Source: Veillonella parvula (GTDB lineage Bacteria; Bacillota; Negativicutes; Veillonellales; Veillonellaceae). Taken from it: 9,092 bases of DNA. The stretch is taken from positions 1 through 9,092 of the forward strand of contig CAMUQE010000075.1 in assembly GCA_947096075.1 (NCBI GenBank), in the 5' to 3' direction. The first letter of the stretch is position 1. Every line of letters begins with the position of its first letter. The notes beneath the pieces were generated by a model. That model made no database searches, was not told where the DNA came from, and saw only the letters and a program-made list of their open reading frames with translations. This document shows positions 1 through 6,615 of the stretch, one piece after another. The translations under genes and the position numbers were made by a program.

Positions 1-45
1 TACGTGGCAAAAAAGACGTATGGATACGATAATTATAAGGAATAG
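1..45 (+). CDS. possible C-terminal tail of an upstream gene (partial)
   Basis: Frame 1 is open from the window edge to a TAG at 43-45 and reads YVAKKTYGYDNYKE. A lysine/tyrosine-rich end of this kind would be a plausible C-terminus of a gene entering from the left. The other two frames are also open for short stretches (to a TGA near 47 and a TAA near 30), so the choice of frame is not secure. No function can be given. The DNA from 46 to about 157 is AT-rich and shows no gene, clear terminator or repeat. Confidence 0.25.
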   Translation, partial: YVAKKTYGYDNYKE

Positions 46-158
46 ATGAAAATGGTTGACTTGAACATGTATTAATATTTATAATTAGCGATTAAACGAT
101 GAATAAGGCTGTAAAATGTATTAAAAATAGATGTTTTGAGATAAATCCATATATTCTC

Positions 159-186
159 TAGACGTTGCAGCTGCGGCTGGTATAAT
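159..186 (+). promoter_or_regulatory. sigma-A promoter of the helicase-Nudix cassette
   Basis: A perfect -10 box TATAAT (181-186) is preceded by TG at 178-179, making an extended -10. A -35-like TAGACG (159-164, 4 of 6 matches to TTGACA) lies 16 nt upstream. Transcription would start near 193, giving a leader of about 30 nt. The Shine-Dalgarno GGGGAG at 210-215 is 6 nt before the ATG at 222. The consensus match is seen; activity is inferred. Confidence 0.65.
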
Positions 187-221
187 AGCAAGTATAGTAT
201 TCATTATATGGGGAGTTCGTT

Positions 222-3125
222 ATGTCAGGATCGAATCAGTTAATCAATTTTGCTACATCTTCGGAACTTATTGCTAATGGGGAAGGGCGTAATGTATTAT
301 CTGCTATTGAAGATGGATTACGCAATTGTGATGAGTTTTTAATATCAGTAGCATTTATTACTCCAGAAGGTTTGTTGACGTTAAAGCCAATCCTAAAGGA
401 ATTAGAGGATCGTGGTGTTCATGGTCGTGTGTTAACGACGGATTATCTTGGTTTTAATAGTCCACAAGTTTTGGAAGATTTAGGAAATTTAAATAATATT
501 GAGTTAAAAGTGTATTGCACTACACAAGGTAGTGATCATGGATTCCATACAAAAGGCTACATTTTTAGAAAAGATGAATCTTATCAGATTATAGTTGGTA
601 GTTCTAATTTAACTATTAATGCGTTAAAGAAAAATCGTGAATGGAATACTAGATCTGAAGCTCATTGCAGTGATACCTATGCTAGAGAAATCACGGAAGA
701 ATTTGACTTGTATTGGAATTCAAAATTTTCTATTCCTTATGAAGATTTTATTCCTTGGTATAAACCAAGATGGGTGCGTCCAGAGCGAACTTCACAAAGG
801 ACTGTAGCAGAGCAATTTAGAAAAATAGATTTGCTTCAACTGGAACCTAATAGTATGCAACAACAGTTTATTGCTAACTTCAATGAACTAAGAGCTAATA
901 ATGCTAAAAGAGGTCTTTTGATCTCTGCTACGGGTACCGGCAAAACCTATGCGGCGGCTTTTGCTATGAGAGAAATGAGGCCTAAAAGAATATTATTTTT
1001 AGTACATCGTGAACAAATTGCAAAACAAGCGATCGCTAGTTTTGAGCGGATTTATAATGATCCATCTATTACATTTGGTTTAGTTTCTGGGAATGCTAAA
1101 TACTATAATGCGACTCATGTATTCTCTACAATGCAAATGATGGGCCGTAATGATGTAATGAAACAGTATGATCCAAAGGAGTTTGACTGTATTATCATTG
1201 ACGAAGTGCATCGCGCAGGTTCAGATAGCTATCAACGCATTATTGAATACTTTGAGCCTCAGTTTTTATTGGGAATAACGGCTAGCCCGGAACGGACAGA
1301 TGGATATGATTTATATGAATTATTTGACCATAATATTATTTACGAAATTCGATTACAACAGGCTTTAGAAGAAGATTTACTATGTCCATTTCATTATTTT
1401 GGCATTAGTGATTTGTGGGTGGATACTCAAGAAGATATTTCTGATATGGAGGTATCCTTTTCAAACTTGTCTACAAAAGAGCGGGTAGATAAAATTATAG
1501 AAAAGATTCGCTATTTTGGACATAGTGGTAGTCGTGTAAAGGGGCTAGTATTCTGTAGCAATCGAGTTGAGGCAAAAGCGTTGTCTGATGCTTTTAACGA
1601 GCGTGGTGTTTATCGCACTGTATGTTTAACTGGTGAAGATAGTCAAGAAACTAGGGAAATAGCAATTGCTCGATTAACGGGAACTGGTGATTATCAGGGA
1701 TGTTCAGACCTGCAATTGGATTATATCTTTACAGTAGATATCTTTAATGAAGGTGTTGATATTCCAGAAATTAATCAAGTTATTATGCTACGTCAAACTG
1801 AAAGTCCGATAATCTTTATTCAACAACTCGGACGTGGTCTTCGTAAATTTGAAGATAAAGAATATGTAGTTATCTTGGATTTTATTGGGAATTATACTAA
1901 TAACTTTATGATTCCATTAGCCTTATCAGGTGATAGGAGCTATAACAAAGATACATTGCGTCGTTATGTACAAGCTGGTAATCGTATTATTCCAGGTACC
2001 TCAACTGTACATTTTGATAAAATTGCAAAACAACGCATTTATGAATCTATTGATACAGCAAGATTTTCCGATATGAAATTAATTAAAGAAGCTTATTTCA
2101 ATTTACGCTTCAAATTAGGTCGTATTCCTAAAATTTCTGATTTTGCCGATCATGGTTCGATTGATGTTAGTAGAATTTTTAGTAAATTTAAGTCCTATCA
2201 TCATTTCTTGATAAAGATTAAGGATAAGGACTATGATATATCCTTTACACCTGTTCAGGAGAGAATGCTACATTTTATATCTCAGAAATTAACGACAGGT
2301 ATACGTGCTAGAGAACTTCTATTATTGCAGGCGTTACTAGATGGTCGTGACGATATCATTAACTATGTATCTGAAGAGCTTTATAATAATTACAATGTAG
2401 ATTTATCTGAATATGGACGAATTAATCTTATCAATATGATGACAAATCGATTTGGCGTTCAAGTAGCACAAAAGACTTTTGCAGATAGTGAGTTTATTGA
2501 GTTCTCTAATGGTAAGTATGGTATATCCCAAATTTTTAAACAGGCTTTAGAAGATAATAATTTTAAAGAACAAGTTCAAGAACTTGTTACATATGGCTTC
2601 AAGCAGTTTAATGAAAGGTATAAAGATAATATTTATGGTAATACGCCATTTGCTTTATATGAAAAATATACATATGAACAAGTTTGCCAATTATTAGAGT
2701 GGCCTCAAAACGAAGTTCCACTTAATATTGGGGGCTATAAATTCCATAAGGAAACAAAGACTTATCCCGTATTTATCAATTATCATAAATCAGATGATAT
2801 TCAAGATACAATTAAATACGAGGATAGATTTGAAAATCCAGGATTACTTAAGGCCATTTCTAAAAATAAACGATCCTTTGCCTCTGATGATGTACAAACT
2901 GCTTTTAATGCTGATACATTAGGAGTTGCTATGCATTTATTTGTAAGAAAAAATAAAGATGATGAAGAGTCTAAAGAGTTTTACTATTTAGGACCGATTC
3001 ATTCCACTGGTCAAGAAAATGCTAAAGAAATTTCTATGGCCAATGGTACTGTAGCGGTAGAATTAGAATATGTGCTTGAAGTACCTGTAAGGGATGATAT
3101 TTATGATTATATTGTTAATGGATAA
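222..3125 (+). CDS. PLD nuclease-like domain / SF2 helicase / DUF3427-type fusion protein
   Basis: A 967-aa cytoplasmic protein in three parts. Residues about 20-185 form a phospholipase-D-like (HKD family) domain with H109-x-K111 and the downstream GSSN motif (126-129). It looks like a half-site that would need a second copy, so a dimer is expected. Residues about 205-560 are an SF2 DEAD/DEAH helicase. It has Walker A ATGTGKT (236-242), Walker B DEVH (327-330), motif III TAS (353-355), motif V FNEGVD (508-513) and motif VI QQLGRGLR (534-541), followed by LDFIGNY typical of this helicase group. Residues about 690-967 resemble DUF3427. All ATPase motifs look intact, so an active, probably DNA-translocating enzyme with nuclease potential is inferred. 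It is read from its own promoter and is followed 8 nt later by a Nudix gene. The family is poorly characterised. A role in phage or foreign-DNA defence or repair is a guess from architecture. It lacks the methylase and specificity partners expected of a type I restriction subunit. Confidence 0.9.
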   Translation: MSGSNQLINFATSSELIANGEGRNVLSAIEDGLRNCDEFLISVAFITPEGLLTLKPILKELEDRGVHGRVLTTDYLGFNSPQVLEDLGNLNNIELKVYCTTQGSDHGFHTKGYIFRKDESYQIIVGSSNLTINALKKNREWNTRSEAHCSDTYAREITEEFDLYWNSKFSIPYEDFIPWYKPRWVRPERTSQRTVAEQFRKIDLLQLEPNSMQQQFIANFNELRANNAKRGLLISATGTGKTYAAAFAMREMRPKRILFLVHREQIAKQAIASFERIYNDPSITFGLVSGNAKYYNATHVFSTMQMMGRNDVMKQYDPKEFDCIIIDEVHRAGSDSYQRIIEYFEPQFLLGITASPERTDGYDLYELFDHNIIYEIRLQQALEEDLLCPFHYFGISDLWVDTQEDISDMEVSFSNLSTKERVDKIIEKIRYFGHSGSRVKGLVFCSNRVEAKALSDAFNERGVYRTVCLTGEDSQETREIAIARLTGTGDYQGCSDLQLDYIFTVDIFNEGVDIPEINQVIMLRQTESPIIFIQQLGRGLRKFEDKEYVVILDFIGNYTNNFMIPLALSGDRSYNKDTLRRYVQAGNRIIPGTSTVHFDKIAKQRIYESIDTARFSDMKLIKEAYFNLRFKLGRIPKISDFADHGSIDVSRIFSKFKSYHHFLIKIKDKDYDISFTPVQERMLHFISQKLTTGIRARELLLLQALLDGRDDIINYVSEELYNNYNVDLSEYGRINLINMMTNRFGVQVAQKTFADSEFIEFSNGKYGISQIFKQALEDNNFKEQVQELVTYGFKQFNERYKDNIYGNTPFALYEKYTYEQVCQLLEWPQNEVPLNIGGYKFHKETKTYPVFINYHKSDDIQDTIKYEDRFENPGLLKAISKNKRSFASDDVQTAFNADTLGVAMHLFVRKNKDDEESKEFYYLGPIHSTGQENAKEISMANGTVAVELEYVLEVPVRDDIYDYIVNG

Positions 3126-3133
3126 GGATATAT

Positions 3134-3538
3134 ATGAGTGGGCAACGAAAACATATTGAAGTGGTAGCAGCTATCATAAAAAAAGGTGATACAATATTGG
3201 CTACTCAGCGTGGTTATGGTGATTTAAAAGATGGTTGGGAGTTTCCTGGCGGAAAAATTGAACCTGGTGAAGCTTATGATGCAGCATTAATACGTGAAAT
3301 TAAAGAAGAACTGGATGTAGATATAGTTGTGAATGAACATGTTATAACCATTGACTATAAAGGGTATGAAAAGTTTGATCTTACTATGCATTGTTATTTA
3401 TGCTCGTTGGTAAATGATTCTAATATTACCTTAGTAGAACATGAAGCTGCAAAATGGTTATCTAAAGATAGTTTATATTCTGTGGATTGGTTACCTGCCG
3501 ATATTGATGCCGTAGATGCCATATACAAACGCTTGTAA
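3134..3538 (+). CDS. Nudix (deoxy)nucleoside triphosphate pyrophosphohydrolase, MutT/NudG-like
   Basis: A 134-aa single-domain Nudix hydrolase, the usual length for MutT/NudG enzymes, which hydrolyse damaged or modified (d)NTPs to NMP and pyrophosphate. The Nudix box runs from G40 through E46 to R54-E55-x-x-E58-E59, so the metal-binding glutamates are present. The box glycine near the end is D61 (EELDV), a substitution I believe occurs in other MutT-like proteins. The N-terminus IEVVAAII, WEFPGGKIEPGE and the late LPADI resemble E. coli NudG (CTP / 5-methyl-dCTP type) as I remember it. The substrate is therefore uncertain between 8-oxo-dGTP and modified cytidine nucleotides. The Shine-Dalgarno AAGGA (3124-3128) overlaps the helicase stop codon, so the two genes are probably translationally coupled and act together. 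It is the last gene before a terminator at 3561. Confidence 0.9.
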   Translation: MSGQRKHIEVVAAIIKKGDTILATQRGYGDLKDGWEFPGGKIEPGEAYDAALIREIKEELDVDIVVNEHVITIDYKGYEKFDLTMHCYLCSLVNDSNITLVEHEAAKWLSKDSLYSVDWLPADIDAVDAIYKRL

Positions 3539-3560
3539 GTTAAATATTAAATTACGTATA

Positions 3561-3587
3561 AGTCCCTATCTTAGATAGGGGCTTTTT
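3561..3587 (+). terminator. rho-independent terminator after the Nudix gene
   Basis: AGTCCCTATC (3561-3570) pairs with GATAGGGGCT (3574-3583) over 10 bp with one G-U pair around a TTA loop. The stem runs directly into TTTTT (3583-3587). It lies 22 nt after the Nudix stop and closes the two-gene cassette. Confidence 0.9.
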
Positions 3588-3645
3588 CATGTTTATCTAG
3601 TTTTAATATTACGCAAATAAATAACTTTTACTGTGCCAAAATAAA

Positions 3646-3674
3646 TTGTATATCCCGTTGTACTCGTATATAAT
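3646..3674 (+). promoter_or_regulatory. promoter of the sulfurtransferase operon
   Basis: TTGTAT (3646-3651), a 17-nt spacer and a perfect TATAAT (3669-3674). The start would be near 3681, with a leader of about 44 nt. A second TATAAT at 3701-3706 with TTATCA 16 nt upstream would start transcription almost on the ribosome binding site (AAAGGAG, 3712-3718), so the first is preferred. Confidence 0.65.
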
Positions 3675-3724
3675 AATATTATCAGATTTGTATTTTTCGA
3701 TATAATCAAAGAAAGGAGTACAAC

Positions 3725-4543
3725 ATGTCAAATTTTATCACTCCTAAAGAATTATTAGCTTGTTTCGATGAGGTCATCATTTTAGACGCTCGAGGGTATC
3801 AAGATTATAAAAAGGGCCATATTAAGGGTTCTTATGCGGTAGATTTAGATAAGGATTTAACAGGTCCTTTGGGCGAGCATGGTGGTCGTCATCCGTTGCC
3901 AGATATGGAACGATTGGCTCATACCTTTGAGTCTTATGGCATTACTCGCAACTCCAAGGTTGTAGTATATGATTCTTGGCTATTTTTATCAGGCCGTCTT
4001 TGGTGGACGTTACGCTACATGGGCTTAACTGATGTACGGGTGTTGTCTGGTGGTGTTGAACGTTGGGTTAGAGAGGGCCATCTTTTAACTAAAGAGCCTA
4101 CTCCATTACCTGCTGAGCCATCTATCTTTAACTATGAGTTGCAAACGCATATGGTTATGAGCCGTGATGAGGTTCTCAAGGCTAGTGAAAGCGGAGATCA
4201 TGTTATCATTGATGCTCGTGCGCCATTCCGCTATGATGGATCTCAAGTAGATACGATGGATGGCATGACAGGCCATATCCCTGGCGCTGTTAATCACTTT
4301 TATGAAAGCGGTTATACCGTAGATGGTCCTAAGTCTTTGAAAGACTTAGAGGCTGAGTATTACAACGAAATTTACCAAAATCGACCAGTTGTAACGTACT
4401 GTGGCTCTGGTGTAACGGCTTGTAATGCGTTGTTAACCATGAGTGAAGTAGGCCTTGAGTCTGCTTTATATGTTGGTAGTTCTAGTGACTGGGTAACCTA
4501 TGAAGGCTTCCCACTTAATACTGGCGTAGAAACATTAAACTAA
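3725..4543 (+). CDS. sseA: 3-mercaptopyruvate sulfurtransferase (tandem rhodanese)
   Basis: A 272-aa cytoplasmic protein with two rhodanese domains (about 1-125 and 140-265), the usual length and layout. The active cysteine is C226 in CGSGVTA. This loop is the signature of 3-mercaptopyruvate sulfurtransferases such as E. coli SseA; thiosulfate-preferring rhodaneses have CRKGVT-like loops. The N-terminal domain has D83 (VVVYDSW) where a cysteine would sit, so it is catalytically silent, as is normal for the family. The enzyme moves sulfur from 3-mercaptopyruvate onto its cysteine and on to thiols or cyanide, releasing pyruvate. The start is set by AAAGGAG 6 nt upstream of the ATG and by the conserved onset of the first domain. 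A small membrane-protein gene follows after 13 nt. Thiosulfate as substrate cannot be excluded from sequence alone. Confidence 0.92.
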   Translation: MSNFITPKELLACFDEVIILDARGYQDYKKGHIKGSYAVDLDKDLTGPLGEHGGRHPLPDMERLAHTFESYGITRNSKVVVYDSWLFLSGRLWWTLRYMGLTDVRVLSGGVERWVREGHLLTKEPTPLPAEPSIFNYELQTHMVMSRDEVLKASESGDHVIIDARAPFRYDGSQVDTMDGMTGHIPGAVNHFYESGYTVDGPKSLKDLEAEYYNEIYQNRPVVTYCGSGVTACNALLTMSEVGLESALYVGSSSDWVTYEGFPLNTGVETLN

Positions 4544-4556
4544 CATAGGAGGGCAA

Positions 4557-4784
4557 ATGAATCTTTTAAAACAATTATTAACGGTCGTTGCCTTTGGTTA
4601 TATGTGTTATCATATCTATACCTTTGGACCAGGTATGTTTAATGTAACAGTATTGGTGATTCTTATCTTGTCGACGGTGGCTAATTATTTCCGTGAAAAA
4701 CGTGAAAGCGATCTTAAGGCCAACGAAAACGCTCGTAAGGCTCGTGCTGAAGCAAGACATGCTAAGAAACATAAAAAGCAGTAA
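4557..4784 (+). CDS. small membrane protein of unknown function
   Basis: A 75-aa protein I do not recognise. Hydrophobic stretches at about residues 6-22 and 27-45 look like two membrane helices joined by the short GPG turn (24-26). From residue 46 the chain is highly charged (REKRESDLKANE..., ending KKHKKQ) and alanine-rich, probably a basic cytoplasmic helix or short coiled coil. It has a strong ribosome binding site (AGGAGG just before 4557) and begins 13 nt after the sulfurtransferase stop, so the two are very likely co-transcribed. The antisense frame over the same DNA is open but lacks these protein-like features. The function is unknown. The two-helix plus basic-tail shape suits a membrane anchor or adaptor, but that is speculation. 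Confidence 0.8.
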   Translation: MNLLKQLLTVVAFGYMCYHIYTFGPGMFNVTVLVILILSTVANYFREKRESDLKANENARKARAEARHAKKHKKQ

Positions 4785-4819
4785 TATCGCTAACATATAA
4801 TCTTTAGATTAGCTTACAT

Positions 4820-4838
4820 TAAGCAAAAACTTTGCTTA
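4820..4838 (+). terminator. AT-rich hairpin, possible weak terminator of the sulfurtransferase operon
   Basis: TAAGCAAA (4820-4827) pairs perfectly with TTTGCTTA (4831-4838) around AAC. It is followed by TATTTTATG, a poor U-tract. It lies 35 nt after the small membrane-protein stop. The hairpin is seen; termination is inferred and may be leaky, so some read-through into the exonuclease gene is possible. Confidence 0.4.
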
Positions 4839-4846
4839 TATTTTAT

Positions 4847-4909
4847 GTGAAAGAGACTTTCACCAAGTTAAATACGGTGAATACTATTAGATTGATGCGA
4901 ATTATCGCA
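4847..4909 (+). promoter_or_regulatory. structured leader of the exonuclease III gene
   Basis: Three small stems crowd the DNA before the start codon. GTGAAAG (4847-4853) pairs with CTTTCAC (4857-4863). TTCACC (4859-4864) can instead pair with GGTGAA (4876-4881), so these two are mutually exclusive. TGCGA (4896-4900) pairs with TCGCA (4905-4909), ending one base before the Shine-Dalgarno AGGAG (4911-4915). The pairings are seen; any switching or translational control is inference. Confidence 0.3.
4859..4887 (+). promoter_or_regulatory. candidate promoter of the exonuclease III gene
   Basis: TTCACC (4859-4864, 4 of 6) and TACTAT (4882-4887) are spaced by 17 nt. The start would be near 4894. 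If used, transcripts from it carry only the last small hairpin of the leader. The match is modest. Confidence 0.35.
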
Positions 4910-4921
4910 AAGGAGTAAGAA

Positions 4922-5677
4922 TTGAAATTAATTTCTTGGAATGTAAACGGCCTCCGCGCCGCTGTAACAAAGGGATTTATGGAATCCTTTAACGAATTAG
5001 ATGCTGATATTTTTTGCTTGCAAGAAACTAAATTGCAACCTGACCAAATTTCTTTGGAGTTGCCAGGTTATGAGCAATATTGGAATAGCGCTGTGAAAAA
5101 GGGTTATAGTGGTACTGCCGTATTCACGCGCGTTAAGCCTTTGTCGGTAACTAACGGTATCGGCATTGAAGAGCATGATCAAGAGGGCCGTGTTATCACT
5201 GCTGAATACGATAATTTCTATTTAGTATGCTGCTACACACCTAATAGCCAACGAGAATTAGCACGCCTTGACTATCGTATGACTTGGGAAGATGCGTTCC
5301 GTAACTATTTGCTTGAATTAGATAAGAAGAAACCAGTGATTCTTTGCGGTGATTTGAACGTAGCTCATCAGGAAATAGACCTTAAGAACCCTAAGACAAA
5401 TCGTAAAAATGCGGGCTTTTCCGATGAAGAACGCGCTAAAATGACTGAGCTCTTAGGTGCAGGCTTTACAGATACATTCCGCCATCTCTATCCGGATGCG
5501 ATTGAAGAATACAGCTGGTGGTCCTATATGGGGAAAGCTCGTGAACGAAATACAGGATGGAGAATTGACTATTTCATCACATCTAAACGTCTTGACGATA
5601 AAATCCAAGAAGCTAAGATTCACCAACAAATCTTTGGCTCTGATCACTGTCCAGTAGAATTGGTTATTGATCTATAA
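4922..5677 (+). CDS. xth: exodeoxyribonuclease III / class II AP endonuclease
   Basis: A 251-aa enzyme of the Xth/ExoA/APE1 family (endonuclease-exonuclease-phosphatase fold). It cuts DNA 5' to abasic sites and trims 3' blocking groups in base-excision repair. Active-site residues are visible: N7 in SWNVNG, the metal ligand E35 in LQETK, Y105 in CYTPN, D144 and N146 in GDLN, and D241-H242 in the C-terminal SDH. The full fold is covered, with no truncation. The start is TTG at 4922. It is supported by AGGAG at 4911-4915 and because the protein begins exactly at the conserved MKLISWNVNGLRA; no ATG gives this N-terminus. The gene probably stands alone, between a structured leader and a hairpin terminator. 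Confidence 0.96.
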   Translation: MKLISWNVNGLRAAVTKGFMESFNELDADIFCLQETKLQPDQISLELPGYEQYWNSAVKKGYSGTAVFTRVKPLSVTNGIGIEEHDQEGRVITAEYDNFYLVCCYTPNSQRELARLDYRMTWEDAFRNYLLELDKKKPVILCGDLNVAHQEIDLKNPKTNRKNAGFSDEERAKMTELLGAGFTDTFRHLYPDAIEEYSWWSYMGKARERNTGWRIDYFITSKRLDDKIQEAKIHQQIFGSDHCPVELVIDL

Positions 5678-5698
5678 AATTTCAGCGAATGTAAACGC

Positions 5699-5725
5699 AC
5701 AGCCTCATCTACGGATGAGGCTGTT
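5699..5725 (+). terminator. strong hairpin after the exonuclease gene, short U-tract
   Basis: ACAGCCTCATC (5699-5709) pairs perfectly over 11 bp with GATGAGGCTGT (5714-5724), closing the very stable C(UACG)G tetraloop. It begins 21 nt after the stop codon. The following sequence, TTGTAATAG, has only a two-base U-tract, so termination efficiency is uncertain. It could also act as an mRNA 3' stabiliser. Confidence 0.65.
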
Positions 5726-5766
5726 GTAATAGCGTTAGGACTTTTACTATCGAAATACATATATTG

Positions 5767-5794
5767 TTGAAATATATATCTATGTTTGTATTCT
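5767..5794 (+). promoter_or_regulatory. candidate promoter of queC
   Basis: TTGAAA (5767-5772) and TATTCT (5789-5794) are separated by 16 nt. The start would be near 5801, leaving a leader of about 42 nt. The region is very AT-rich, so alternative boxes are easy to find. Confidence 0.4.
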
Positions 5795-5817
5795 TTATTT
5801 TCGAGATATTTTGAAAA

Positions 5818-5837
5818 CTCTTATTCAGAATAAGGAG
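5818..5837 (+). promoter_or_regulatory. hairpin covering the queC ribosome binding site
   Basis: CTTATT (5820-5825) pairs with AATAAG (5829-5834) around CAG. With one base bulged, CT at 5818-5819 can also pair with AG at 5836-5837. The paired strand contains the Shine-Dalgarno AAGGAG (5832-5837), 5 nt before the ATG. Folding would hide the ribosome binding site. The pairing is seen, and its use as a control is inferred. The stem is AT-rich and may be weak. Confidence 0.35.
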
Positions 5838-5842
5838 ATAAT

Positions 5843-6532
5843 ATGGCTCAAAAACAAAAGGCCATCGTTCTATTTAGCGGTGGTGTAGACAGTACTACTT
5901 GTTTGGCCCTCGCCATTGAAAGATTTGGTAAAGATAATGTAGTGCCCTTATCGATTCAATATGGTCAAAAACATAGTAAAGAATTAGAAGCTGCTATAGC
6001 TATTTTAGAATACTATGGTATGGAGGGTAAAACGATGGATGTTACCAAGCTATTTGCCTTCAGTAACTGCTCCTTGTTAGTACAATCTAGTGAAGACATT
6101 CCGCAAGGTTCCTACGAAGAACAACAAGATGCAGAAGGGGAAAGTACGGTGAGTACTTATGTACCGTTTAGAAATGGTCTATTCCTATCTGCGGCAGCAT
6201 CCTTGGCTTTATCTCTAGACTGTGGCTATATCTATTACGGTGCCCATAGCGATGATGCGGCGGGCAATGCATACCCTGACTGTACAGAACACTTCTACAA
6301 ATCTATGAGCGACGCCATCTTTGAAGGATCCGGTAAAGAATGCTCCTTAGAAGCACCTTTTATTAACTCCAACAAAGCTGACATCGTAAAAGAAGGCCTA
6401 CGCCTCGGCGTACCATACCACCTCACATGGTCCTGCTACGAAGGCGGAGACAAACCATGCGGACACTGCGGTACCTGTATCGACAGAGCCAAAGCCTTCC
6501 ACGTAAATGGAGTCGAAGACCCAGCACTATAA
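5843..6532 (+). CDS. queC: 7-cyano-7-deazaguanine (preQ0) synthase QueC
   Basis: A 229-aa ATP-dependent enzyme that turns 7-carboxy-7-deazaguanine and ammonia into preQ0, the precursor of queuosine in tRNA. The PP-loop ATP motif SGGVDST is at residues 12-18. The zinc-binding cysteines C198, C206, C209 and C212 (SCYEGGDKPCGHCGTC) are all present, and the length is normal, so it should be active. The start ATG has AAGGAG 5 nt upstream, partly inside a hairpin. No queD, queE or queF lies beside it in this window; the related gene nearby is queT, beyond an RNA-rich gap. The last third of the gene (from about 6230) uses mostly C-ending codons (TAC, CAC, ATC, GAC, TGC), unlike the first part and the neighbouring genes, which may point to a recombined segment. 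Confidence 0.97.
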   Translation: MAQKQKAIVLFSGGVDSTTCLALAIERFGKDNVVPLSIQYGQKHSKELEAAIAILEYYGMEGKTMDVTKLFAFSNCSLLVQSSEDIPQGSYEEQQDAEGESTVSTYVPFRNGLFLSAAASLALSLDCGYIYYGAHSDDAAGNAYPDCTEHFYKSMSDAIFEGSGKECSLEAPFINSNKADIVKEGLRLGVPYHLTWSCYEGGDKPCGHCGTCIDRAKAFHVNGVEDPAL

Positions 6533-6583
6533 CTCCCATAAACTGGCTTAGACAAGTTGTGGGCAGGCTATAAGATAATATAG

Positions 6584-6612
6584 TGTAGATAAATAATACA
6601 TAGAAGTATAGT
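6584..6612 (+). promoter_or_regulatory. candidate promoter of the 6S-like RNA
   Basis: A -10-like TATAGT (6607-6612) would start transcription at the A residues 6618-6620, just where the closing stem of the RNA begins. The -35 region 17 nt upstream (TGTAGA, 6584-6589) is weak, with 3 of 6 matches. The agreement of start site and stem is the main support. Confidence 0.4.
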
Positions 6613-6615
6613 GCT

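Noticed and set aside
2728..2922. Short open frame inside the helicase gene
   Set aside because: It lies wholly within the DUF3427-like region in another frame, is low complexity and has no initiation signal.
222..3125. Type I restriction (HsdR) subunit or Mokosh-type helicase
   Set aside because: No hsdM or hsdS genes and no HsdR-type nuclease motif were seen. The helicase motifs are SF2 DEAD/DEAH with a DUF3427-like tail, not the UPF1-type (SF1) helicase known for Mokosh.
4578..4796. Open frame on the - strand opposite the small membrane protein
   Set aside because: The + strand gene has a strong Shine-Dalgarno, operon spacing and a clear membrane-helix plus charged-tail design; the antisense frame has none of these supports.
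6536..6563. Hairpin CCCATAA/TTGTGGG after queC as its terminator
   Set aside because: The 7-bp stem includes a G-U pair and has a large loop, and no T-tract follows it, so termination there is not supported.
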